Shown: positions 1 to 7,901, numbered from the stretch's first letter. The stretch is DNA of 9,728 nt from JAHQVI01 sp964407075 (GCA_964407075.1 CAYOUE010000126.1:1-9728); one strand, 5' to 3'. Notes: a model not told the origin generated them from the letters alone. Program-made: numbers and translations.

Positions 1-293
1 GCGTCGTTGAACTCCGCGGGAGCGGTGCGTGCGCGGTTGTCGATCGTGACGCTGACTTCGGCCATGTTGCGCGCGGGCCGTTTGTCTGTCCCGGCGAAGA
101 TGACGTCGTCCATGGCGCCGCCGCGCATACTCTTGTACGAGGTCTCTCCCATGACCCAGCGCAGCGCTTCGAGCAGGTTCGATTTTCCGCAGCCGTTCGG
201 GCCGACGACGCCCGTCAGCCCCGGTTCGATCAGGAGCTCGGAGGGCTCGACGAAGGATTTGAATCCGAGCAGGCGAAGGCGCGTGATTTGCAC
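1..293 (-). CDS. smc: Chromosome segregation ATPase SMC, N-terminal part (cut by window edge)
   Basis: This is the N-terminal head of SMC, the ATPase that organises and segregates the chromosome with ScpA and ScpB. Only about 97 residues are visible; the coiled coils, hinge and C-terminal half lie beyond the left edge. The protein starts MQITRLRLLGFKSFVEP, the usual start of alphaproteobacterial SMC, and carries the Walker A motif GPNGCGKSN near residue 32, followed by the conserved LLEALRWVMGE helix. I chose the GTG at 293 because the ATG at 307-305 is out of frame and GAGGGA lies a few bases upstream of the GTG. The gene is 58 bp downstream of the lipoprotein dsbA on the same strand, so the two are probably co-transcribed. 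The family call is firm; the start codon is likely. Confidence 0.93.
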   Translation of the reverse strand, partial: MQITRLRLLGFKSFVEPSELLIEPGLTGVVGPNGCGKSNLLEALRWVMGETSYKSMRGGAMDDVIFAGTDKRPARNMAEVSVTIDNRARTAPAEFND

Positions 294-351
294 TGGCTGT
301 CCCTCATGATGCGCGGCCGGGCAACGTTATGCCAGTCCGGGCAGGCGGGGC

Positions 352-1038
352 TCAGGCCGGATTTGCGGCGCTGCCGAGATGCTTTTCGATGATCTGCCGC
401 ATCCCGTCATAACTCAACGCGCCGCGTATCTTGTCGTCATTGATGAAGAAGGTCGGCGTACCCTTCACGCCAAGCTCCCGGCCCCGCAGTTTAACCCAAT
501 TCACACCATCACGAATCTCTTGATTCGCCATGCAACTGTCAAATGCGGCGCGGCTGATGCCTGTGTCTTGCACAACTGCGTAGAGCAGATCGTTGTCGGG
601 ATTGCGGGCGTTCCACTGGCCGCTGCGGGCCATGAATCTGTCGTTGACGTTGAAAAAATGGCGGTCTTCGACGCAGCGCGCGGCATGGGCCGCCGCCGCT
701 GGGGAAGCGCCGATCGGAAATTCGCGGAAGATGAAGCGGACCTTGCCGGTGTCGATATAGGCGGACTTGATCTTCGGAAGGACCGATTTATGGAAGCTGG
801 CGCAGATCGGGCAGCCGAGTGAGGCGTATTCGATGATCGTGACCGGCGCGTCGGCCCTGCCCATGGTTTTTTCGGGGAGTGTGCCGGTAACGGCCAGATC
901 CGCCGCAGAAGCTGTGCCGCCGGCCAGTCCGGCAGCGACGGTTCCCGGAAGGTCCGCGCCGCAGCCGCCGAGTGCGAGCATTGCCGTAAACGCCAAGACC
1001 GCGAACGGAGAGCGGCAGTTTGCGACGCTTGAACCCAT
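352..1038 (-). CDS. DsbA-family thiol:disulfide oxidoreductase, predicted lipoprotein (CPIC)
   Basis: A 228-residue thioredoxin-fold protein of the DsbA family, which introduces or rearranges disulfides in cell-envelope proteins. An open frame extends up to 1188, but that extension runs through a palindromic element and looks non-coding. The ATG at 1038 has a GGGGGAA-type ribosome site and starts a lipoprotein signal (MGSSVANCRS, then a hydrophobic run ending LALGGC, lipid-bearing C26). The active site is C76-P-I-C79 after TIIEYASLG; the cis-proline is P195 in GTPTFFIN. A second cysteine pair, C122 (ARCVED) and C169 (DSCM), is also present in the upstream paralogue and may form a structural disulfide, as known for some alphaproteobacterial DsbA proteins. 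Membrane anchoring and the CPIC dipeptide distinguish it from its neighbour. Its substrate is unknown. Confidence 0.88.
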   Translation of the reverse strand: MGSSVANCRSPFAVLAFTAMLALGGCGADLPGTVAAGLAGGTASAADLAVTGTLPEKTMGRADAPVTIIEYASLGCPICASFHKSVLPKIKSAYIDTGKVRFIFREFPIGASPAAAAHAARCVEDRHFFNVNDRFMARSGQWNARNPDNDLLYAVVQDTGISRAAFDSCMANQEIRDGVNWVKLRGRELGVKGTPTFFINDDKIRGALSYDGMRQIIEKHLGSAANPA

Positions 1039-1112
1039 GCCGGTTTCGTTCCCCCTGCCCAACGGCGGCTCTCCCCGGAAAGACCCGCGGACAGCCGCGG
1101 TAAATCCGGATA

Positions 1113-1191
1113 CTAATGGAGCGAATTTGACATTTGATCCCCCACTCGCTGCGGGCGCATTTTCAAATGTCAAATTCAAAAGCCGCATTAG
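1113..1191. repeat. Palindromic intergenic element, copy 1 (79 bp)
   Basis: A perfect 15-bp inverted repeat, gaatttgacatttga (1123-1137) and its complement tcaaatgtcaaattc (1163-1177), encloses a 25-base GC-rich loop. An outer 6-bp pair, ctaatg (1113-1118) with cattag (1186-1191), closes the element, with unpaired stretches of 4 bases on the left and 8 on the right. The A/T-rich arms stand out from the GC-rich genes. It is related in length, ends and arm sequence to copy 2 just downstream. It lies 75 bp upstream of the lipoprotein dsbA start. It has no coding capacity and no evident target-site duplication. It could be a small non-autonomous mobile repeat, a REP-like mRNA-stabilising structure or a protein-binding site. 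Confidence 0.85.
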
Positions 1192-1203
1192 AATCAGTAG
1201 TTT

Positions 1204-1281
1204 CTAGTGGTTCTTGAGATTCAAACATTTGCAAACGAGGGCGCCGCAAATGGGATGCAAATGTTTGAATCGAACCACTAG
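1204..1281. repeat. Palindromic intergenic element, copy 2 (78 bp), overlapping a stop codon
   Basis: Outer arms ctagtggttc (1204-1213) and gaaccactag (1272-1281) are perfect complements, and inner arms gattcaaacatttgca (1218-1233) and tgcaaatgtttgaatc (1256-1271) are perfect too. Together they make a 26-bp stem broken only by a 4-base bulge (ttga, 1214-1217), with a 22-base loop. The minus-strand CTAG end contains the TAG stop of the CPHC dsbA. Reverse-complemented, it aligns with copy 1: shared CTARTGG and CAYTAG-type ends, the shared run acatttg(c)atccc across the arm-loop junction, and the same 4-base excess on the right side. The pair is therefore inverted, with a 12-base spacer. Both inner arms carry GATTC/GAATC, the CcrM methylation pattern. 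No T-run follows, so it is not a standard terminator. Confidence 0.9.
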
Positions 1282-1946
1282 CCGGCAGCCTTGCCCAGGA
1301 TCTCGTCGAACGCGCCGATCGAACTGTTGGGAAGGCGCTTGCCGTTTATGAAGAATGTCGGCGTGGAGCTAACGCCGAACTCCGTATTGCCGCGGTTGCG
1401 AACCCATTCGATGTGACTCAGCAGTTTTTCGTCGCCGAGGCAATCATTGAATCGCGCCTCGGTGAAGCCGGCCATCTTGGAATATTTGCGCAGACCTTCG
1501 AGCGGATTGCCGCCGAACGCCCATTCTTCCTGATTGGCGTAGAGCAGGTCCACAAAATCGAAATATTTCGAACGGTCCACGCAGCGCGCGAGCATGAAAG
1601 CGGCGGCGGCGACGTTATCGAACGGAAATTCGCGTATGATGAACTTGGCGACGCCGGTATCGATATATTTCTTTTTGACTTCCGGAAGCACGTTCATATG
1701 AAAGTTGGCGCAATGCGGGCACGTCATCGACGAATATTCGATGATCGTATAGGGCGCGTCGCTGTTCCCGAGCACGATGTCGGGCATTTCGCCGGCTTTC
1801 ATCAACGCTTCGACGTTCACATCAGGCTCCACAGGGGTCTGGGCTTTCGCAGTTTCCGGGGGTGTGGCGAGCATCATTGTCGTCATCATCATCAGGGCCA
1901 AAATGTATTGGAGCGTGAACTTCGAAGTCAGGGGCGGATGAAACAC
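1278..1946 (-). CDS. Periplasmic DsbA-family thiol:disulfide oxidoreductase (CPHC)
   Basis: A periplasmic oxidoreductase of about 222 residues with the classical DsbA active site CPHC (C76 and C79 from this start) in IIEYSSMTCPHCANFH, and the cis-proline in SSTPTFFING (P196). A second cysteine pair lies in LARCVDR and FNDCLGDE. The N-terminus is a Sec signal with a methionine-rich core (ALMMMTTMML) and a plausible cleavage site after AKA. Start choice is uncertain: the ATG at 1952 directly abuts AGGAG, too close for good initiation, while the GTG at 1946 sits six bases from the same AGGAG; I prefer the GTG (two residues shorter). The TAG stop at 1280-1278 lies inside a palindromic element. 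It probably oxidises secreted proteins with a DsbB-like partner, which is not in the window. Confidence 0.9.
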   Translation of the reverse strand: MFHPPLTSKFTLQYILALMMMTTMMLATPPETAKAQTPVEPDVNVEALMKAGEMPDIVLGNSDAPYTIIEYSSMTCPHCANFHMNVLPEVKKKYIDTGVAKFIIREFPFDNVAAAAFMLARCVDRSKYFDFVDLLYANQEEWAFGGNPLEGLRKYSKMAGFTEARFNDCLGDEKLLSHIEWVRNRGNTEFGVSSTPTFFINGKRLPNSSIGAFDEILGKAAG

Positions 1947-1981
1947 TGTCATCTCCTGTAACTATGAGTCTGATTGAGGCA

Positions 1982-2030
1982 GCCTTATGGACTGGGCACC
2001 GTCGCAAGCCTTTTTTCTTTGAAATAAGGC
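1982..2030 (-). promoter_or_regulatory. Three-arm inverted repeat between the DUF721 gene and dsbA
   Basis: In the minus-strand transcript, the arm GCCTTAT (2030-2024) can pair with AAAAAGGC next to it (2015-2008), making a hairpin of nine pairs with one mismatch and a three-base loop. It can also pair perfectly over seven bases with ATAAGGC (1988-1982) further on. The two pairings exclude each other, which resembles an attenuator or a start-region switch, but neither is followed by a T-run. Only the complementarity is seen; a regulatory role is inferred and weak. Confidence 0.3.
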
Positions 2031-2055
2031 CCTAGAGCAGCTCTGTCGAGGAAGA

Positions 2056-2649
2056 TCAGACGCCTTTGGCGATGAATTTGCCGTGAAGTTGCGGCTCGGG
2101 AGGCGAGTCTCCGGTTTCGGCATTCCGGGCCTGCACGCCCTCGGAAATACGCGCAAGAGCGCTATCCAGCCTGCTTTCCTGCAGATTGGCCGGGGACGGC
2201 TTGCATGAAAGCGGTCCGGCGCCGCTGTGAGATTTTGCCGCACTTCGCTCGGGGAGCGGCGCCTGCACGATCCGGATGTCGCCGACCGCGCGGTAGCCGA
2301 AGCTGGCATTGATGCGCTCTATGATGCGCGGGCGCATATGGTCGACCTCCAGGGCGCGTGCGCCGCCAACCCGCAGAACCAGCGTGGCGGCTTTGCCGTC
2401 TTCTCCGCTGTTGTCCCGCGAAGCCCGTTTCGGCCACTTCAGACGTTCCGGCGCGGTGAAGGAGGCCAGTTCGGGACCGGCGATCGCGGCCCAGTCCGTG
2501 AGGATCGCGGCGGCCGGAAAGCCGAATTTCTCGAAGACGGGCTGCATCAGGCGCGGCACGAACTCTCCGACGCGCCGGGCCTTGCCTCCGCGCGGCGTCC
2601 AGTTCCGCCCGGCGCCTGCCGTGAGGCTTTTGCCTGCCGTGCTTTTCAT
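2056..2649 (-). CDS. DUF721 (DciA-like) domain protein
   Basis: A 197-residue DUF721 family protein. The family includes DciA, which helps load the replicative helicase DnaB in bacteria lacking DnaC-type loaders; alphaproteobacterial members with long tails have not all been tested, so that role here is inferred. The DUF721 core spans roughly residues 25-128 (RVGEFVPRLMQPVFEKFGFP, then the TDWAAIAGPELA segment and the VLRVGGARALEVDHMRPRI strand-helix). A low-complexity linker follows, then a C-terminal LDSALARISEGV helix. The frame is open up to 3003, but the ATG at 2649 has AAAGGG five bases upstream and yields the usual family N-terminus. It is the first gene of the minus-strand group leading to smc, with about 110 bp before dsbA, and it is divergent from the lyase-like gene. 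Confidence 0.85.
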   Translation of the reverse strand: MKSTAGKSLTAGAGRNWTPRGGKARRVGEFVPRLMQPVFEKFGFPAAAILTDWAAIAGPELASFTAPERLKWPKRASRDNSGEDGKAATLVLRVGGARALEVDHMRPRIIERINASFGYRAVGDIRIVQAPLPERSAAKSHSGAGPLSCKPSPANLQESRLDSALARISEGVQARNAETGDSPPEPQLHGKFIAKGV

Positions 2650-2759
2650 CGACGCCCTTTCAGGATGCTTTTGCCTTGGCGGCACTTTAGGCGATTCGCG
2701 CCCTTCGGCGAAGAAAGCCGCGCGTAGCACGTTCACCGCATAATGCGCGACGAGGCGTC

Positions 2760-2788
2760 TTGATGGCGGGCGCTGCGGGCCGTACTGT
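2760..2788 (+). promoter_or_regulatory. Candidate sigma-70 promoter for the lyase-like gene
   Basis: TTGATG (2760-2765) and TACTGT (2783-2788) are separated by exactly 17 bases, upstream of the AGGAG ribosome site at 2817-2821. The -10 match is poor (three of six), so this is a weak prediction. The 178-bp gap between the two divergent genes must also hold the minus-strand promoter, which I could not place convincingly. Confidence 0.3.
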
Positions 2789-2827
2789 CTCGAAAAGCCG
2801 CATCCAGGCGCGATACAGGAGATCATG

Positions 2828-3640
2828 ATGTCACGGAAACATACGCCTTCGGCCTTCCGAAAGCTGCATGAGCGCGAAGGCGCTTTCGTGATCCCGAATC
2901 CCTGGGATGCGGGGTCGGCGCGCATCCTCGCCTCGATGGGCTTCGAGGCGCTGGCGACGACGAGCGCGGGCTTTGCCTTTTCACTCGGGATGAAGGATTC
3001 CACGGTCCCGGAAGATGCGGTGCTCGATCATTGCCGGGAGATCGCGGGGGCAACGCCGTTGCCAGTGTCTGCGGATCTGGAAAAGGGCTTCGGCGACCGG
3101 CCCGAAACTGTCGCCGCGACGATCGGGAAGGCGGCGGCGGCGGGCCTTGCCGGATGCTCCATCGAGGACCATACGGGTGATCCGGGCGATCCGATCTTCG
3201 CCTTCGATCTGGCCGTGGAGAGGATCGCAGCGGCTACGGAAGCGGCGGGCAGGCTGGACCGGGATTTCGTTCTGACGGCGCGGGCGGAGAATTACCTTCA
3301 CGGCCGGCTCGATCTCGACGACACTATCAGGCGGCTTCAGGCGTTCGAAAAGGCCGGGGCGGACGTTCTGTATGCACCGGGATTGCGGACGCTGGAGGAC
3401 ATCAGGGCGGTCTGCGCAGCCGTGTCGAAGCCGGTCAATGTGGTCATGGGATTTGCCGGAGCCGCATTCAGCGTTTCGGAACTGTCGGCTGCGGGCGTCA
3501 AGCGGATCAGCGTCGGCTCAAGCCTTGCGCGGCTCGCTTATGGCGAGTTGATCCGCGCTGCGCGAGAAATCAGGGACGAAGAAACTTTCAGCTATGCGGA
3601 ACGTGCGCCGGGCTTCAGGGAGATCGAAAGCCATTTCTGA
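2828..3640 (+). CDS. Isocitrate lyase/phosphoenolpyruvate mutase superfamily protein
   Basis: A 270-residue TIM-barrel protein of the ICL/PEP mutase superfamily, whose members make or break C-C (or P-C) bonds in 2-oxo and dicarboxylic acids using Mg2+. Family marks are NPWDAGSARILASMGFEALAT (positions 24 on, oxyanion and substrate region), SADLEKGFG (81-89, with metal-site acids D83 and E85), SIEDH (111-115, E113) and TARAEN (150-155, R152). The KKCGH loop of true isocitrate and methylisocitrate lyases is absent: the loop reads HTGDPGDP. It is thus probably neither enzyme; an oxaloacetate decarboxylase or other small lyase is possible. Two ATGs start the frame (2825 and 2828); AGGAG is six bases from the second, which I chose. 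It lies 29 bp upstream of the MmcQ gene, probably in one operon. Confidence 0.85.
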   Translation: MSRKHTPSAFRKLHEREGAFVIPNPWDAGSARILASMGFEALATTSAGFAFSLGMKDSTVPEDAVLDHCREIAGATPLPVSADLEKGFGDRPETVAATIGKAAAAGLAGCSIEDHTGDPGDPIFAFDLAVERIAAATEAAGRLDRDFVLTARAENYLHGRLDLDDTIRRLQAFEKAGADVLYAPGLRTLEDIRAVCAAVSKPVNVVMGFAGAAFSVSELSAAGVKRISVGSSLARLAYGELIRAAREIRDEETFSYAERAPGFREIESHF

Positions 3641-3669
3641 ACGGATGCCGGCGCAGGCATGAGACCGTC

Positions 3670-4029
3670 ATGACGAAACCTGAAAGACAGGCGGACTGGG
3701 ATGTGATCAAGGCGCTCGCACTCGGGCTCGATCTGCCCGGCGTCGAGGTGACGACGACATGGGGCCAGCCTGCGCTCAAGGCTCACGGCAAGCTCTGGGT
3801 CTGGTGGAGTCCGAGCGAGGATGCGCCTGTGTTCAAGGTTCCTGTCGAGGAGCGCGATTTCCTCGTGGAGGCCGATCCGGAGACGTTTTTCGTGACGCCG
3901 CACTACAAGGGCCATCCGCTGATTCTCGTGCGTCCCGAAAAGCTCGATTTCGAATGGGCGAAAGCCAATCTGGTCCGGGTTTGGCGTGCGCAGGCGCCGA
4001 AACGGGTTCTCAAAGCCTACGACGCATAG
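3670..4029 (+). CDS. MmcQ/YjbR family protein
   Basis: A 119-residue protein of the MmcQ/YjbR family (formerly DUF419), which has a CyaY-like fold and is often annotated as DNA-binding, although no biochemical role is established. Recognisable parts are the N-terminal helix (WDVIKALALGLDLPGVEV), the TTTWGQPALKAHGKLWVWW strands, the FKVPVEERDFLVEADPETFF segment and the C-terminal LDFEWAKANLVRVWRAQAP helix. The length is normal for the family. The ribosome site is weak (only a GAGA-like stretch upstream), which fits translation coupled to the gene 29 bp before it. There is no signal peptide and there are no membrane segments, so it is cytoplasmic. The family is clear; the function is unknown. 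Confidence 0.87.
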   Translation: MTKPERQADWDVIKALALGLDLPGVEVTTTWGQPALKAHGKLWVWWSPSEDAPVFKVPVEERDFLVEADPETFFVTPHYKGHPLILVRPEKLDFEWAKANLVRVWRAQAPKRVLKAYDA

Positions 4030-4112
4030 GATGCGAGCCGGTAGGGATCTCCCGCCTGGCGCAGTCCTGCGGCGCTCCTGCAGCCTCCAAGGCCCCTTGA
4101 AAAGGTAACTCC

Positions 4113-5819
4113 ATGACGATCCGATCCCGGGATGCATCCGTTCCGGCCCCGCAACCTGCAAGCTGGTTCGAACTTTACACGCCAAAACTGGTCACGGTGC
4201 TGCGCGAGGGATACGGGCTGCGCCATTTGAGGGCTGACGCCATCGCCGGGCTGACCGTCGCCATCGTGGCCCTGCCTCTCTCCATGGCCATCGCCATAGC
4301 GAGCGGGGCGTCGCCCGCTCAGGGCCTCTACACCGCGATCATCGGCGGGTTTCTGGTTTCAGCGCTGGGAGGAAGCCGATTCCAGATCGGCGGACCCGCC
4401 GGCGCATTCATCGTTCTGGTCGCCGCGACGGTTCAGGCCCATGGCATTGACGGGCTTATCCTCGCCACCATGCTCTCGGGCTTCATGCTGATGGCTGCGG
4501 GTCTGCTCGGTCTGGGCACCTTCATCAAATTCATCCCCTATCCCGTAACTGTCGGGTTCACGGCAGGGATCGCGATCATCATTTTCGCCAGCCAGATCCG
4601 CAATCTGCTCGGACTGGACCTTGCCGCCGAACCAGGGCCTCTGCTCGAAAAACTTCCTGTGCTGTTGCGGAGCCTGCCTACGGCGGACGCAGTTACGGTC
4701 GCGATTTCCGCAGGGACGGTGGCCGTCATAATCGGACTCAGGAAATTGCAACCTCACTGGCCGGGAATGCTCATCGCCGTCGTCGTTACCGGCGCTGTGA
4801 CAGGAACTCTCGGCCTGCCCGTGGCGACGATAGGAAGCGAGTTCGGCGGCATTCCCGGGACCTTGCCCTTGCCGTCCCTGCCCGAGATCACGCTATCGAA
4901 AGTCCAGGAAGTCCTGCCGAGCGCATTCGCGTTCGCTCTGCTGGGGTCGATCGAATCCCTGCTTTCGGCAGTCGTGGCGGACGGCATGACCGGACGCCGT
5001 CACCGTTCGAATTGTGAACTGGTCGCCCAGGGCGCGGCAAATGTCGGAAGCGGACTGTTCGGCGGTTTCTGCGTGACCGGCACGATCGCCAGGACCGCGA
5101 CGAATGTCAGAGCCGGCGCGCACGGGCCTGTCGCGGGAATTCTCCACGCGGCGTTCCTTCTGGCCTTCATCGTCCTTGCCGCGCCGCTGGCCAGCCATAT
5201 TCCGCTCGCGTGTCTTGCTGGCATCCTTGCAGTCGTGGCGTGGGACATGGTGGAAAAATCCGCTATCGCGGCTCTGCTGCGCGCCTCGCGCGGCGACGCC
5301 GCCGTTCTGACCATCACGCTGCTGCTCACCATATTCCGCGATCTGACCGAGGCGATTGTCGTCGGCTTCGCGCTCGGCTCGGTGCTGTTCATCTATCGGA
5401 TGTCGGCTGCCACGGCCATCGAGGCGCAAGTTCCACTGGTTACTGAAGACAAGGCGGACGACTCCAACGGGGACCGCGGGGCTTATGACGAGGCTGAGGC
5501 GCAGAGCCAAAACGTCGTCATTTACAGGATCACGGGGGCGTTCTTCTTCGGCGCGGCGGCTTCGATCGGATCCATTCTCGACCGCATCGCGGATACGCCC
5601 GGGGTCCTGATCCTCGATTTCGAAGCTGTCCCCTTCATCGACTCGACCGCCGCCCATACCATCGAAGGGCTGGCCCGCAAGGTCGAACGCCGCGGCGCGA
5701 AACTGATCCTTACCGGCACGACCCACGCCATGCGCCGCGAGTTGTTCATGCACGGCGTCAAGCCGCCCCGCGTCTCGTTCGACGCGACCATCGAGAAGGC
5801 GGTGCGCAGCTTGAGGTAA
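4113..5819 (+). CDS. SulP-family inorganic anion transporter with STAS domain
   Basis: A 568-residue inner-membrane carrier of the SulP (SLC26-related) family, which takes up sulfate, bicarbonate or other anions by proton or sodium symport or exchange. A cytoplasmic N-terminus of about 38 residues is followed by a hydrophobic transport domain of 12-14 segments (about 39-430), starting with ADAIAGLTVAIVALPLSMA. The conserved loop with ELVAQGAANVGSGLFGG and TGTIARTATN is at about 302-331. An acidic linker (about 440-465) leads to a C-terminal STAS domain (about 467-560) with FIDSTAAHTIEGL; D510-S511-T512 is the STAS loop. AAAGG lies seven bases before the ATG. No carbonic anhydrase or sulfur-assimilation gene is nearby, so the substrate cannot be told. 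It is 83 bp downstream of the MmcQ gene on the same strand. Confidence 0.93.
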   Translation: MTIRSRDASVPAPQPASWFELYTPKLVTVLREGYGLRHLRADAIAGLTVAIVALPLSMAIAIASGASPAQGLYTAIIGGFLVSALGGSRFQIGGPAGAFIVLVAATVQAHGIDGLILATMLSGFMLMAAGLLGLGTFIKFIPYPVTVGFTAGIAIIIFASQIRNLLGLDLAAEPGPLLEKLPVLLRSLPTADAVTVAISAGTVAVIIGLRKLQPHWPGMLIAVVVTGAVTGTLGLPVATIGSEFGGIPGTLPLPSLPEITLSKVQEVLPSAFAFALLGSIESLLSAVVADGMTGRRHRSNCELVAQGAANVGSGLFGGFCVTGTIARTATNVRAGAHGPVAGILHAAFLLAFIVLAAPLASHIPLACLAGILAVVAWDMVEKSAIAALLRASRGDAAVLTITLLLTIFRDLTEAIVVGFALGSVLFIYRMSAATAIEAQVPLVTEDKADDSNGDRGAYDEAEAQSQNVVIYRITGAFFFGAAASIGSILDRIADTPGVLILDFEAVPFIDSTAAHTIEGLARKVERRGAKLILTGTTHAMRRELFMHGVKPPRVSFDATIEKAVRSLR

Positions 5820-5842
5820 CGCTCATGCCGGCCATGCAGAAG

Positions 5843-5862
5843 AGCGGGCCGCGGCCCCCGCT
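5843..5862. terminator. GC-rich hairpin between convergent genes
   Basis: agcggg (5843-5848) and cccgct (5857-5862) form a six-pair stem with an eight-base loop, directly after the stop codon of the ABC exporter and 23 bp beyond the SulP stop. No T-run follows on either strand, so if it ends transcription it is not a classical intrinsic terminator. Confidence 0.25.
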
Positions 5863-7681
<1,819 letters not shown>

Positions 7682-7798
7682 CGTCCGCTCCCGGGCCTGT
7701 TGGAGACTGGGCTGGGTCCGTTTCATTGGGCGCGGCCTGGGCTGTGCGCCGCAAATTCCTAGTATGGCAAAGCTATGATTAAAATAGGGAGGCGTATC

Positions 7799-7828
7799 TT
7801 GTCATCTCATTGCGCCCTGCGTTATAAG
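7799..7828 (+). promoter_or_regulatory. Predicted sigma-70 promoter of rpmE
   Basis: TTGTCA (7799-7804, five of six to TTGACA) and TATAAG (7823-7828, five of six to TATAAT) are 18 bases apart, about 75 bp upstream of the rpmE start. Transcription would begin near 7835, giving a leader of about 67 bases. It is the best promoter match I found in the window. Confidence 0.6.
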
Positions 7829-7854
7829 CGCTCAGATCGTCATTCCTCAACATC

Positions 7855-7884
7855 CGGAAAATTTTTTTCCGCGCGACGGCGCGG
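7855..7884 (+). promoter_or_regulatory. Structured 5' leader of rpmE with two competing hairpins
   Basis: The predicted leader contains cggaaaa/ttttccg (7855-7871, seven pairs around a three-T loop) and ccgcgc-gacg-gcgcgg (7869-7884, six GC pairs with a four-base loop). They share bases 7869-7871, so only one can form at a time. The second ends 17 bases before the ATG, next to the place where a ribosome site is expected. Many ribosomal-protein leaders bind their own product; autoregulation here is inferred only. Confidence 0.4.
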
Positions 7885-7901
7885 GCAGAGAATGGGCGCA
7901 C

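Noticed and set aside
7..309. Plus-strand frame of 100 codons
   Set aside because: It is antisense to the clear SMC N-terminus with Walker A on the minus strand.
1039..1188. N-terminal extension of the lipoprotein dsbA up to 1188
   Set aside because: It reads through a palindromic repeat, lacks a ribosome site, and would bury the lipoprotein signal inside the protein.
1204..1281. Element 2 as an ordinary intrinsic terminator
   Set aside because: No T-run follows the stem on the transcribed strand, and the related copy nearby points to a repeat family instead.
1113..1281. CRISPR array
   Set aside because: There are only two diverged copies, each palindromic over its whole length and inverted to each other, with no regular repeat-spacer pattern and no cas genes.
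2650..3003. N-terminal extension of the DUF721 gene to 3003
   Set aside because: It overlaps the start of the well-supported lyase-like gene on the other strand; the ATG at 2649 has a good ribosome site and gives the family's usual start.
4893..5753. Minus-strand frame of 286 codons inside the SulP gene
   Set aside because: It is a shadow of the transporter; its translation is arginine- and aspartate-rich with no recognisable family.
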